From Ceratobasidium sp. AG-K (lineage: Eukaryota > Basidiomycota > Agaricomycetes > Cantharellales > Ceratobasidiaceae), in NCBI GenBank assembly GCA_037039685.1, contig JAWNGF010000014.1:1054001-1118000 (forward strand): a DNA stretch of 64,000 nt, in the 5' to 3' direction. Both the position numbers and the translations under genes were made by a program. Below the pieces are notes generated by a model, which worked only from the letters and a program-made list of their open reading frames with translations, was not told the origin of the DNA and did not search any database. Shown here in pieces: positions 36,101-47,700 of this stretch. The first letter of the stretch is position 1. Every line of letters begins with the position of its first letter.

Positions 36101-37431
36101 TTGTCGCCAAATAGAACGAAGGTGCCAGTTTTGGCAAGCTGTTTGACCGACATGAGGCTCGCATGCAGTCCCGGTATGTGTAGTACACCGTCAATGAACA
36201 TTTCGGTCTCCTGACGGGCTTCGTTGCATAGCGTAAGCAGCACACGGCCGATTCCGGTCGCATTAGTCAGGTTCCCGTCGCCCACTCGAACTGGGATTGG
36301 TGGTACCAATGGCTGGTAAGTCGAGAACCATGCTCGATTTCGAGTCATATGTTTTGACGCGCCAGAGTCGAGCAGCCACGTGTCTCGGGCAGACGGATTG
36401 TCCACGGCCGGCATCGCATATAGCGACGGCATATCCTCGGGTTCAGCGGGTGTCAGAGCCACTTTGGCTGACTCGGTTTTAGGTGCAGTACTCGATTCGC
36501 TCGGTTTCGGCTCGTTTGACTTAGCGGCTCGTCGCTTTTGGTGCGGTCCAGTCCCTTCGGCTCCGCCTCCTTTCGCCCAGCATTCCTTCTTGGTGTGCCC
36601 GGGCTTGGCGCAGTTATCGCATAAGGGGCCTTTCGCCTTTTTCTTCCCTTTCAGATCGCTCGGTTTCTTGGATTTCGGCTTGGGAGCTTGAGCATACATC
36701 GCAGTGAGTCCGTCGCCTGTCTTCCGTCGTTCCTCTTCAGTAAAGGCGGCATTTGTGACCATTTCCGAGGTAATGAGTCCGGTCTGGGTGGATGTCTGGA
36801 GGATCGTACTGACAATCGCATAGGACGGGGGGAGCGCATTCATGAAGACTTGGGCAAGCAGTAGGTCGGTAACGGGCTCGCCGAGGGTCTTCATTTTCGA
36901 GGCAATCGATCAGATGCGATTGAAACCAGCAGATAAGTTTTCTTCCTCCTCAATTTTTGTGCTCATGAGTTGCTTATAGCAGAAAGAAAGCGACTGCATT
37001 CCTTTCCCTTCCCAGCGCTCGACAACTTTCGTCCACGCCTTGTGCGCCGATGTCGTCTCCCTCACGTCGGCCATTGCTCCGTCTTCCATGTTCAAGGTAA
37101 TTTGAGCGAATGCATCATCGTCTCGTTTCTGCCAGTTTTCGATTTCGGTTTTATTGGCTGACACTTTGACAGAGTCCTTTTTATCGATCTCGGTGAGTGG
37201 TTCAGGCTGTCTTTCGGTGCCATAAGCGATTTTGAGCAGTCCTCGTATGCGTAGGACCGTCGTTTGGCGGAATTTCCACGAATCGTAGTTGGATCCGTTG
37301 TCCTTCAAGAGCGGAATCTCGTAGGTTTTCTTACTAAGGTAAGCGTCGGTCGATGCCATTGTTGGGGTAGTAACGTTTACAGCGTTCACTGGGTCCTCTT
37401 CTGCTTCACTTTTGACGCTACCAGGGCTCAT
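33109..37431 (-). pseudogene. Copia gag-pol with in-frame TGA and altered RT active site
   Basis: One reading frame of about 1,440 codons. A TGA at 36910-36912 interrupts it after 173 codons; the same frame continues and re-opens at a Met at 36894 for 1261 codons. Domains in order: Gag; zinc knuckle CDNCAKPGHTKKEC; aspartic protease WLLDSGASKHM; integrase HHCC zinc site beginning HRRLGHI; the integrase core with LQTDGGGEY and NGVAERAIRTLN; reverse transcriptase with KARLVAKGF and HVDDMLL; and RNase H with DSDYAGD and SSTEAEYVAA. Motif A of the reverse transcriptase reads QLNIKTAFLHG at 34297-34299, where the family has Asp (LDVKTAFL). This residue is a metal ligand, so activity is probably lost. 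Both changes fit transitions at CpG sites. Confidence 0.9.
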
Positions 37432-37435
37432 AACC
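37424..37435 (-). promoter_or_regulatory. Copia primer-binding site overlapping the gag start
   Basis: GGTTATGAGCCC directly abuts the 5' LTR with no spacer. It is complementary to the anticodon stem-loop of initiator tRNA-Met (GGGCTCATAACC). This matches Copia and Ty5-type elements primed by a half tRNA. The ATG inside it (37431-37429) is the gag start codon. Confidence 0.75.
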
Positions 37436-37703
37436 TGTTGCGATATGCGCAGTGCCGGGCTAGATAATCGTGTATCTCAGCTCGTGCTACTTGAGAGTAG
37501 AGAACTTGTATATATATACCTAGATAATCGTGTATCTACAGGTAATATAAGTAATAGAAAATGAAAAGAAACATCTAAACTATACCTCAGCTCGTGCTAC
37601 TTGAGAGTAGAGAACTGAGGAAAACTTTCTCCGAAGCTCGAGACCATGTGGAACGCAATCACGTGATGCGCATATATCTACGTATAAGACTGTATATTCA
37701 ACA
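37436..37703 (-). repeat. Copia 5' LTR
   Basis: 268-bp LTR in the 5' position for the minus-strand element. It matches the copy at 32803-33070 with no difference that I can find, and is followed by the target-site copy attac at 37704-37708. Confidence 0.93.
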
Positions 37704-38478
37704 ATTACGGCTTCCCGTCCATTCTCATAGCTGGACTATCCGTTGAGCGAGGAAGCGGTCGTTCGTTGATGGGCGGTCCGGGCGTGATTGTCGGAGGAAT
37801 TGAAGGATAAACCTTCTCCCACGTGCTATGATAGAATCGGGCCCGCTCCAGGGGCCTTGATATTATGTCTGGACATGTCGCTAAGCTGCGAAGTGATGAA
37901 CAGAACATCACTGTAAGCAGGTCTGAACCGACGCGATCGCCAAAACCAACCTGATTCAGTCGTTTATCGCCACGCGAGTTGGCTGTTATTACAGCATTAC
38001 ATTTCGCAACCCGTCTATGCTTTAACCGGGCGACAGTGAAGCGCGACACGCCGATTTGCTTCGCCGCAATCACCAAAGCGGTCTCTCCAGGCAATATATA
38101 TGCGCCTCAATGTGAATATCCTTGACCAATTGAAGATGTCCCGACGACCCGGGTGCCCGTAAATCGAGTCCCACATACACACTTGCAGTCCAGATGGCAA
38201 ACTTGATTGCGAGTGTGCGGTAACGAATAGGGACAAAGAATAAAATAAATAGGTGGCAGGTATAATAATTTTCTGATCGGAGTACGTGTAAGATCTAACT
38301 TGGCTTATTTGAGGGCGATTCCCGGCTGGCTGTATGTAAGTGACTGCGTGCTCACGCATTGGTGTGGCGGCTAGTCTTATAGCCGCATCAAAAAGGAAGA
38401 AATTGACATATATTCTACTCCTAGTACACGACTTCACACTGTGCAAGCGTAAAACTTTCTTAATATCAAGCCTCTGAG

Positions 38479-40490
38479 AGTTTAGAACTTGCAGCTAAAG
38501 GGCACAAGCATGCAATCAGCAACCGGTAATGAGTGAGTAGGAGTTACGTACTAGGAGTTGGCAGTGTTGCTAGTCAACTTGGTGGGCTCGGCACCGCTGT
38601 TGTTTCCCTGGTAAGTGTCGCAAATGCTCTTGACCGAGGTAAGCTTGAGCGAGGCGGTATCAAACTGGGCAACGTCGCCGTAGTTGGAGTTAATGCCCGC
38701 CAAGACGGAGCCGCTTGTGCCAATGATCTGAGAGATCTGCACAGTACGCTTGTATTGGCTAGATTCTTATTAGTTGAATGTTTCATTGGCGTTCGGCGTT
38801 ACTCACGTCGAACAGTTGCCGCAGGAACGGTAGAGCTTGCCGAATGTTTGCACACAGTACGAGTCGATCTTCACGGTTCCTCCGCCGTTGTGCTGCACAA
38901 CCTTGTCGCTGGCACCCTTGGCACCTCCGCCGATGATGTTGGACTGGCCAGAAGACTGCTTGATCGTCACGGCATCCTCGCAGACGTCCTCAAACCAGAC
39001 GTTATAAATGTTGCAAGGGCCCAAACAGTGGACACCTTCAGCCTGGTTGGCGCCAATGACAACGTTCCTGAGGACCAAAATATTAGGATATGGATAAGTA
39101 GTATTGGCTGGAAGCACTTACTGGAGAGTACCTCCAGACTGAACCAAGAACACAGCGTCGGCGTCACCACCCTCGCCATCTTGGCATGCACCAGAGCCGC
39201 GATCGAAGCGGACGTTGCCACCTAGACACTTGGTTAGCTTGGCATTTTCTCGTTTCAGCACCCCATAAAGCTCACCATCAAAAGTTCCGGTGACGGTAAT
39301 CGGTGCGCTCAGCGTAGAGGTCTTGGGAGGAGTCGGGAAGGTGCAGCTGGCCGCACGCTTAACAAACGGAGGAGCGGCCGCGTCGCGGCGAACAAACTCG
39401 TCGACGTGGGCGGTAGTAGGCGACGGAGCAGCCTGAGCGGATTGCACGAAGATGCTCGCGACGGCGGAGAGAACGGCAAGTGAGATAGCGACCATGGCGA
39501 AAAGTAGATATCAAGTGTAGCTGAAAGACCTGGCTATGAGATTGGAAAGCTGAGAGCTGAGGGACAAGAGTGGCCGGAACTAGCGCATTTATAGCCGCTC
39601 GAGTTGCATTCAAGACCATGCACCCAAGCCACGCCAATAGAACCATCACTGACGGGCCGCTACAATCTTTTGACGGGATCCGCTGTATCATGAAGATAGT
39701 TGCACGGCCCGCTTAGAAAAATGAGATAGGAATGAGTATCATGTCTTCTGGAGAACCCATTAAGCATGTTACTGACGATCAATCGTCATACATGGGTGCT
39801 CGTGGTCAGTGTACCTAGGTTGGAATTTGCAATGCGCAGCACGAGTGGTCGAATGTCCGAAGACCCAATGCTTGGCGTGCAGCTTGCGAGGTCGCAGGGT
39901 CATGTATCATCGTGACATCAAACAGATTAGTGATATTTTCTACTGGCCGCCATAAACTGGGAGCTCACCCGAAGGCTTGGCCAGGCTTCCATTTGGGTCG
40001 CGTGGTATGTGAGTCGACTCCGGGGTCGAGGGGAAATTTCCTGGGGCTTTAGGCCAACAAGCAACGGCCTCGCAGTCTCTAACCTTTACATAGTACTGAG
40101 TGAACTATTTTTACGACACGCCAACGTTATGTTTCGTGTTATGGACTATAATAATAGCGTGATTACCGCTTCTTGCTCGTTGCCCTAGTAGGACTGTCCA
40201 CTGAACGGGGAAGCGGCCGCTGGTTGATGAGCGGTCCGGGCATGATTGTCGGGGGAATTTAAGGATAAACTTGCTCCCACGTAGCAACGATAGAATCGGA
40301 CCCGCACCAGGTGACCGAATAATTAGACTGATACATGCCGCCAAGCTACCAAAAGATGAACAGAACATCAAGAAGCCGAGAGCCGATATGATTGCAGGAT
40401 CCAAGCGTACAATGTTTATCATCTGTTTGTCGCTACCCGAGCAGCAGCACGTGATGTCGATGTTACGGGTTACACTTTGCGACACTTTCA
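38479..40490. repeat. segmental duplication, unit 2 (intact)
   Basis: Right copy of the tandem duplication. It carries the intact pectate lyase and its promoter region. Alignable blocks with unit 1 include the gene, the upstream segment with acccattaagcatg and actgacgatcaat, and the stretch 40150-40490. The two units are diverged, so the duplication is old relative to the Copia insertion. Confidence 0.8.
38551..39495 (-). CDS. secreted pectate lyase, polysaccharide lyase family 3
   Basis: Extracellular pectate lyase of family PL3, cleaving de-esterified pectin by calcium-dependent beta-elimination. The ATG at 39495 starts a signal peptide ([20 protein letters not shown]). A dibasic RR site lies in [11 protein letters not shown]. 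The beta-helix domain then begins [19 protein letters not shown]. Conserved PL3 segments are [79 protein letters not shown] and [17 protein letters not shown]. It ends in KLTSNTANS. Three introns of about 50-55 nt (starting after FDG, TLQ and NCS) restore the frame. The product of about 245 residues is normal for the family. No defects are visible. Confidence 0.92.
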
Positions 40491-42455
40491 ATCCTTCGGC
40501 CAAAACCTCGGATGTGGTACTTTCTAGTCACGAACATAGCAATCCAATATTGTGTATTAGAGGATTGGCCTGTCCCGCCCGCCCAGCGCACGAAGATATT
40601 TCGTCCACGCGCTCAAAAATAGAGAGAATACAAAAGCAACCTCGCGCATCCGCGCGTTTCAACACCCCATCTACGCAATAGCACTCATTCCAGGCCCCAT
40701 CCAACTCTCCTCGCCATCTCGATCGCCACACAGGTCTACCCTCTGGCGCTCACCTTCAGCTTGCCAGCCAGACTTGAAAGGCTCGTCAGTTAGGAAAGTC
40801 TATTTGGAAGAGTGCCTGATAAACGCTCACCAGTTTCCAAGACATGGGTCGCGTTAGGCCTGGGTCTTCCACAGATACGCTCTACGTTGCGACTCCCTGT
40901 CGCTAGTTCGGTTCGCTAACCGTAGCAAAACCCCCAGCCGACATGCCGCGAACTTGACCCCCGCCGAACGATATGCAGTGTGTGGCGTTGGTTGGTAGGT
41001 CGAACTGAGCACGCGCTCAGTCGGGTCGAAGAGGTCGGTCGGGGTCGGTCGGGTCGAGTACATCTGAGTTCGAGATCGGGGTCGGACAATGTGGCAGGAG
41101 CATGCGGGAGGTGGGGGGGGGGGCTATATGCGTGTTCGTCAGCGGGTAATAGACCATAAAATTAAATAATGTACTCACCAGTTTTGTCGGAGCCGGTCGC
41201 GTCGAGCACGTGGGCATGGTCGTCAAAATACCACAGATCCTCAAGTCCACCTGATTCGTCTGGGATTCACAAGAAGTTAGCATAAACATGAAACTAGGTC
41301 AATATTAAAAGGAGTCTTATCCTGCCCGTCCAGGACGGGCTCTCCCGACGTCCATGTCGCGCGCTCTAGTGCTCATTCGAGTCACCACCCTGGACCCCCG
41401 ACCTCCATAAAGCAAGGAGATCATACGAACCAGAGGTCCGTAGCGTTGGCAAGCATGGAGAGATCTCTTCTTGTCCAGGCGAGTGACGCAGACTCCACGC
41501 TAGCCGTAAGGTGCCCTCCATAGTTGTCAACGGTTAGAAACAAGCTCCGTATTTTAGGGAGACCTGGGGTCCATGGTACACTAGCCGTATCAAAGCCACA
41601 TACCGTCGAAGCCAACACAGAGGTCGTCATACAACCACCGGGACAAGGCAATTAAGGAACTTGCCCCACCTAGCCGCATGCGAGCAACTGTCCGCGCATA
41701 CGTCAAGCCTGCAACTCGCCCATTGTCGCATGTGCGGCCGGACGAATGGCGGGGCCAAGAGGGATTTTACAAGTGCTTTGAGACAATATGTAAGCCGGTG
41801 TTAGCGACGAATGTTTGGACGACTTACAGCTTTGGGGTGCGAGTCGCCACTTCGGGGGGAGGAAAGCGTTGAGCGCTGAGGTGGTGAAGTCTCCCCCCCC
41901 CCCCCCGGGCTTTTAAGTCTCAGAGCAACTCAGGAGGTGGAAAAGTGGCCCAGGTTGATAGTCGCGTGAAAAACGCCAACTGTATGCGGCGGACTTGGCA
42001 TCGGGTCGGACCCGAATTTTGGATCAGTCAGCAAATAGAGAGCGCTCCTATTTCCTTACCGGCAAGAAACAACGGCATGACGTTGGCGATTACGCGGTCT
42101 AAATTTGGTTGATAGTTGAACGTACTGGGCCAGCTCCACAAGATTGGAGCATTTTCCATCACCGCGCGGCGATCTACGCATACTACAGGAGATCTACGCT
42201 GTCACATTACCAATGTTCAGTCTGAACTCGCGCTCAGGGACTTCAATTTAACTCGTTCAGCCGGTGATGGTTTTTCCACTTTACAAAAGGAGCACCAGTT
42301 TACACCCGCTTCATCCACAGTCCGAGTAGGGGGCAGTCTAGATGGCCAAGGAATCATCTCTACAGCATAAAACAAGTCAAAATATACAACATAACATAAC
42401 AGAGTGCAGGTAGACGCAGACATGATACAAAAACATAGTCCATATGTAGCCAAAC
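40491..42455. other. intergenic, low-complexity and homopolymer tracts
   Basis: About 2 kb without a convincing gene. It holds a GGTCGG-rich simple stretch around 41015-41056, an 11-G run at 41113-41123 and a 14-C run at 41893-41906. A minus-strand open frame at 41421-41651 (including SVESASLAWTRRDLSML) could be a relic of a protein gene, but no neighbouring exons were found. Confidence 0.4.
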
Positions 42456-44331
42456 TTAAAAGAACTTGAAACGACTCCGACCTGGCCTGCCCGTCGTGCC
42501 CGAGAGCTTGACACGCATCCGCTCTATACTCTCCTGAAGATCCTTGATTGGCAAGATCGGCGATCGCGGATTCGCGCCCTGGTACAGCTCCAGCGCACCC
42601 GAGTACGACTGCAAAGCAGTTACAAAATCCCCATTCGCCTCGCTCACCATCCCCGAAACTCTTGACGCTCCGGCCTTGTACCACATATCGCCGGACGCTT
42701 GAGCGATCGACTTGGCTCGTTCCAGGTTCTGCGTCATCTCGGTTGTGTTCCTAGTCGCGCATGCCAATTCGCAGAGGTCACAAAGAATACTGATTTCGAC
42801 CCGCCTGACTTGTCGCCTTCGTGCGTCTTCCAGGAGTTGAGCCAAGTTCGTGGTCGCACCCTCGCCGTGACGAACTCTGTCAATTCGCGCAGAGACCAGC
42901 CCACAATCCAAGCGCCCTGAATGATCGCCCAGGGACATGAACAACTCGCGAGCGATAGCGACATCTGCGCTAGCATTGTAGTACTCTTTGAGCTCGCAAC
43001 CGACCTGAGCGAGCCAGAGGTATAGCTTTGCTCGTTGACTCGGAACGTTGGTATTATTCAAGGCGGATCGCAGCGCGTTTAGGGCTCCCTCGTATTGGCC
43101 GTCGGTCATCAGTTTAATGCTCGCTTGAAGCACGCCGATCAAAGACACCGACTTCGTGTTTGGCTCATCTTCCTTGACGGGTGGCGGTTTTGAGGTCCGT
43201 TGCGTGGGACCAGTGCCCTCTGTAACAACTGGGACTTCAGGTTGTGGTTGGGAACTCGGTCGAGGTTGTGGTTTGTGGGCCCAAGGAGCAGGGTGGTTTA
43301 ATGGTGACTGGGGGGTCGGGAGTTGGTTATTCTCTGCGTATAGCACTCGTCCTATGGCGGGAGCAGGGAGCGGTCGAGGAACCTCGATAGGGATATTGGG
43401 AGGAGAGGCGGGGGGCGGGGGCACGGGGCGAGAGAGCGGTGATGGCGCTTGGGGTATTCGAGGAGGTAACGGTGGCGGTGCAGTTGCGGTTGCTGGAAAT
43501 GATCACGATCGTCAGGATTGGGAGGTATGTATGTTAATTGTTATCTCACAGCTCAAAAGTTCCTCGAGTTTCCTTTTCTCATCCTCGGCACTCATCGCAC
43601 CAGCGTTCCCTGTGAGCTTTCGTGAGTGTCCCGAGTATAGTCAATACCGGATAAAAACAAACCAGCATTATTATTCTCATTCTGATTTTGAAGTCGGTGA
43701 AGGACAGCTTGAACGATGCCATCTACCGCCGAATGTTGTTGGACCTCCTCATAAGCCGGACTCTGAACATCGTTATGTTGGTTATTGAGATGAGCACCTG
43801 GTCCCTCGTCTACTGGTGGATGCACTCGTAGTCGAAGCTCGGGAAGTCGTCCGAGCCGTCCAAGTTCAAGCACCAGTGCAGGCTGAACAGCTGCCCAAAT
43901 CATATCGCCTTTTCGGTTCCGAATTTCGCGTGCAAAATCCCGGCGTCGGGTTTGCCAGTCGCTGGGCAACCAAGGCGCGAGGCTCGTACAAGCTTCAGAG
44001 AGCGTTTCCTGGAAATTCAATAAGTTGTCAACTCCGAAGGATTGAGCTGTTCTATGGATTGGAACGTGTCTTACCTCGTACGTATCAGCAATACGGACAA
44101 CCGCACACTCTTCCTCGCCACTCGTGCCGATAAAGGTGACCAAGAGCTCGTTGCTGTGTTGAGCCTCTTGCCCATGAGCCTTGAAAAATGGCGAAAATTC
44201 AGCCTCGTGTGATAAAGTTGGAATAGACAACACTCACCCCTCCATTACGAACACCTGAGAGGCCGTAAGTTTCCTATAGCTAGGTGGTCAATATTTAGAG
44301 TCCACACGAAAGGGATTGGACAACAAACCAT
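42456..44331 (-). CDS. TPR-like protein with proline-rich linker, function unknown
   Basis: I do not recognise a named family. The model starts at an ATG at 44331-44329 that is followed at once by an intron (44274-44328, 55 nt). It continues METYGLSGVRNGG, then AHGQEAQHSNELLVTF. Frames agree across all later junctions. The N-terminal part has ECAVVRIADTYE and WLPSDWQTRRRDFAREIRNR. The middle is Pro-rich (SRPVPPPPASPPNIPIEVPR). The C-terminal third is all-alpha with TPR-like repeats (QYEGALNALRSALNN, AKLYLWLAQVGCELKEYYNA, GDFVTALQSYSGALELY) and ends RPGRSRFKFF. TPR proteins are usually scaffolds. A simpler alternative start is 44233 (MLSIPTLSHEAEF), reading through the second intron. The protein has no signal peptide or TM segment. 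Confidence 0.6.
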
Positions 44332-44729
44332 TTTCAAGAGGGGTGCTACGTGGAGGAGGGTCGGACAATGGCTGAGGGGCACGAGGCGTTGTTCAAGAAC
44401 TGTAGTTGACACTTACAAAAAGGGTCCTGACAGCGACTGTTCGGATTGTAGACACGCATTGAGTTTAGGCTCGAGCGGTTGCTGATTGTCAGTCGCACAC
44501 AACCCGCCAGCCAAATCGGGGTTAGACAGGCCAACTGGATTGCTCGAGGTCAATGAATTAGGCTATCTGGATGCCATGTCAAGTTCATTGTGAGTAAAGA
44601 TACAAAGGCAAGTGTGAGGACGGCCGGTTGTCGAGGTGGAACGATGAACAATTACAGGCGCTCCAGGCACCAAATCCAATTGCAAAATGAAGCATTCCAA
44701 ATCTAGTAATATAAATTACGTACAAAGAC
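44332..44729. other. intergenic
   Basis: Upstream of the TPR-like gene. An in-phase open stretch upstream on the minus strand (near 44400-44545, SNPVGLSNPDLAGG) could be a further 5' exon, but it lacks a Met before a stop. Otherwise nothing was seen. Confidence 0.4.
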
Positions 44730-47700
44730 TTAAATCAACATATGTGATCCAACCGAGTGTGTACCTGACCCTTCGCCGCGTTCCTCCTCCCTCGAGTCTA
44801 CAACTTGAGACGCCAGCTCTCTCAATCGTTCATTTTTGAGCGTCCGTAATTGTCCCAAGAGGTGCTCGCTCGACGCCCCGTCGCCCTTGCCACTTTTGGC
44901 CTTGCCCTTGTGTAGCGACAAATCCGACTGAGACCGGTCGTACTGAATCTGCAACGCACCAATCACCTCGTCCAATGCTCCATGCTCCAGCACAATCCGG
45001 GCCGCCTCGGGTTCGACCCGGTGCAATACATATGCTATGTTTCGTCCAAACGAATGTAAATGCCGGTGGCCTTGTTTGTTGGCTACTTGGGCTGTATGGC
45101 GAGCAACGAGATGAATGGCGTCCAGGAATCCGTGAATGGCCGAGGTGGACATTACCGCATTCTCGTGTCGCGAGCCGGCGCCTCCACTAATAGAAACATG
45201 CGTGATTTGGAGGATGGCACCAACGACAAGCTCGATATAGCTCTCGTGAACGCGCCCGATGGATACTAGAGCTGGGTAACCTTGGTCCGAACGGGTGAAG
45301 ATTTGCAGGTACTCCAAGCTATTGCGCGTATCTCGGACTCGATCGACAACGTATTTCAGTACCGTACGAACAAGCGGAAGTTCGTCAGGCAAGCCTTGCG
45401 TGACGCGGAGCAGAACCGGGATGAACTGCGCAGGGAGATGATGGCGTCGAGTATTGGTCTTGCCACTTATTTCGAATGTCAGCAAGTGGAGCAAGTGGGT
45501 CTTGGCAGTATCGCTTAGCGGGACGTGAGTTTCGTTGCCTTTAAATCTTCGATCCTTGATTGCATATTCTAGCAAAGGAACTAGGGATTGTGCGATATGA
45601 CGTCGGATGGCCAGAAACGCGCTGTATGGAGCCAACTTGGATATCCTATTCATCTCGGCCAATGATGATTCGGCGAGTGAAAGTGCTCCTGCCCGTTCAA
45701 TATGCGGTCCGATTGTTTGGATAATGGTCAATAACTGGATCATGATCGTGTTTTCGAGTCGCGCGGCGTCGGAAGTCGATCCAATTATTGGCCAGGACTG
45801 TAGATCCGGTTCAATTACTGCTTCAGGAGGAGTAACGCTATCCCCAGAACGCGGTACTCTGAGTAACATCCATTGCTTTAACAATACGGGAGCAAGAACT
45901 GCGATTGCACGAGCTGCGGACAGTCTGATCTGAAATCCCGTATGTTTATATGCGCTAGAGATCGTCCTCGTGCCATGCGGATGCAAAACGCTCATTCCCA
46001 ACACGCGTATTATCGCTCCGAGTGGACCGCGAGGGAGATCCGTCAGCCGAATATAATGATCAAAGCTGAAAACAGGCACGAGAAACGCTAAATCAGCGTC
46101 CTTTTTTGCGTTATTGTTGGAGCCGGACTGGGTTTCCGAATTAAGGGTGGTACATGCCGCGGCCGTCCGGAATGCATCCAGAAGTGTGATCAGCGCAAAA
46201 GATGATATGGGTGTTCGCCCGTCGACATGATAACGGAGTTGAATAGAGCCTCGCACGAGTGACCGGTAATAGGTGGTTTGGAGTGTCGCCAGAGATAGTT
46301 GTGCTCTGGGTGGTTCGGCAAAGTTGATTATAGTTGCTTCTGGATTAGAGTCTGGCGTTGAGGCTTCTTTCTGATCGGTATCGGGAGTCTGATCTTGACG
46401 TAGCGATGACGCGGTAAGCGCGACGAGTCTGAGTTCTGCGGCCGTCAAGCACGCAAACGTATCTGCACTAAACGGTGGAAGGTCATCTCGCCATGCTCCG
46501 TCGAGCGCCTCCAAAGCAAGTTCGGCACGCTGCCTAGATGAAGGAAGCGGTGGCGAGTCGGAGAATGAAGGAAGGGCAAAGGACTCAAGTCTAGGTCGTC
46601 CTCCACGGCGGGTTTCGGTGGCTGCTTTGGCAACGCGAGAGGTTTCCGATCGCGACAGCTGCGACTGATCTACAGTATCCAAGAATTCGCACAACTGAAC
46701 CAGAGTTCTCGTATGCCGTGCAAGATTGGCTCCACGGGATGAAGCGAGTCCTCTCCTATCTTGAAGAGCTGCAACAAAACGGGCCAACGCAGCGGGGAAT
46801 ATACGGTCCAATGACTTGTACCATTGCTTAACGGCGTCGTTGGCCTTATCGGACGCCTCGGGAGGCACGCGAATTCCGGCTAGAGCCTGGTACGAGCAGT
46901 CAATGACAACAGGGTCTCGAGTGTTCTCGGCTAGCCAGCACACAGCGCGGATGTCTTCCAAACTCGTCGTTTCGCGACGTGGCTCGGAGAATATTGAGTA
47001 GGGTTGGAGGTGTCTCTTGAACCAGTTTCCGAGCTGGGCAGTAAGAGTCTGCTGCAAGTAACGAGACATCTCCGTTACAAACGGGCAGAACGGAATGACG
47101 GCGCCGAGTAGTGTTGTGCCCAAGTAGAATATCACGGTCAAAGCAACAACGGCACATGTTACTGCTGCTACTGCAACGTCCAATGTCCATAGGTAAATTA
47201 CCAATCCCACTGCAAATAGAAGCAGCGAAACGTGGAGTAATGTTGGAAGAAATGCGATGATATGGAGGGCCGACCAACTGTTCAAACCATCGAATCTAGC
47301 CTGCCGGAGGAGTGAATGAGTGTGTGCGGGTCGTGGGCGAGACGAAGTGTACGCAGTGAGCCACTCTTTGGATAGCATTGCAACTAGCGCGGTAGCTAGA
47401 GAGAGCGAAAGCGAGGCGAACCATAGCCCATTGATCCATAGTGCTGATTTAGTCGGCGTGAAATCGGGTAGCTCGATGGGGGTAGGAGGGCTCGTGTTGG
47501 AGTTGATTTGGTTTTGGGCAATAATAAGGAGCAGGGTGGCGGTGGTGTCGGCCGGGTCTTGCTGCAACAAATCCTTCGACTCGACGAGAAAGGCGGTAAG
47601 GATGGCAGAAAACAGGGCGGCCTGTAATTGTACGAATAAATCATATGCATCACACGAAGATACTCAGACTTACAAAGAGCAGGAGAACATCCAAGCTAGC

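Larger units (their letters stand above)
32803..37703 (-). mobile_element. Ty1/Copia LTR retrotransposon, complete but mutated
   Basis: Complete 4,901-bp element on the minus strand. It has two 268-bp LTRs that look identical, TG...CA ends (TGTTG/CAACA), and a 5-bp target-site duplication attac (32798-32802 and 37704-37708). It has a tRNA-type primer site next to the 5' LTR and a single gag-pol frame in the Copia order protease, integrase, reverse transcriptase, RNase H. It sits within unit 1 of the pectate lyase duplication. The coding frame carries one in-frame TGA and a changed catalytic residue. Confidence 0.95.
31208..38030. repeat. segmental duplication, unit 1 (interrupted by Copia)
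   Basis: Left copy of a tandem duplication paired with 38479-40490. It starts at the shared run agtttagaacttgcagctaa (31208 and 38479). It covers the pectate lyase gene and its upstream region, and resumes after the Copia insertion at 37704. There, sequence around 37707-37840 matches 40158-40300 (for example ggataaac, tagaatcgg and gatgaacagaacatca). Similarity fades near 38030. Removing the 4.9-kb Copia element leaves a unit of about 1.9 kb. End points are approximate. Confidence 0.8.

Noticed and set aside
38015..38446. Minus-strand open frames with a helix-turn-helix-like stretch (KQIGVSRFTVARLKH)
   Set aside because: Short, with no other transposase or regulator motif, and partly inside decayed duplicated DNA. 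Likely chance.
41421..41651. 76-codon minus-strand frame that looks protein-like
   Set aside because: No start context, splice partners or known motif. It could be a relic but cannot be named.
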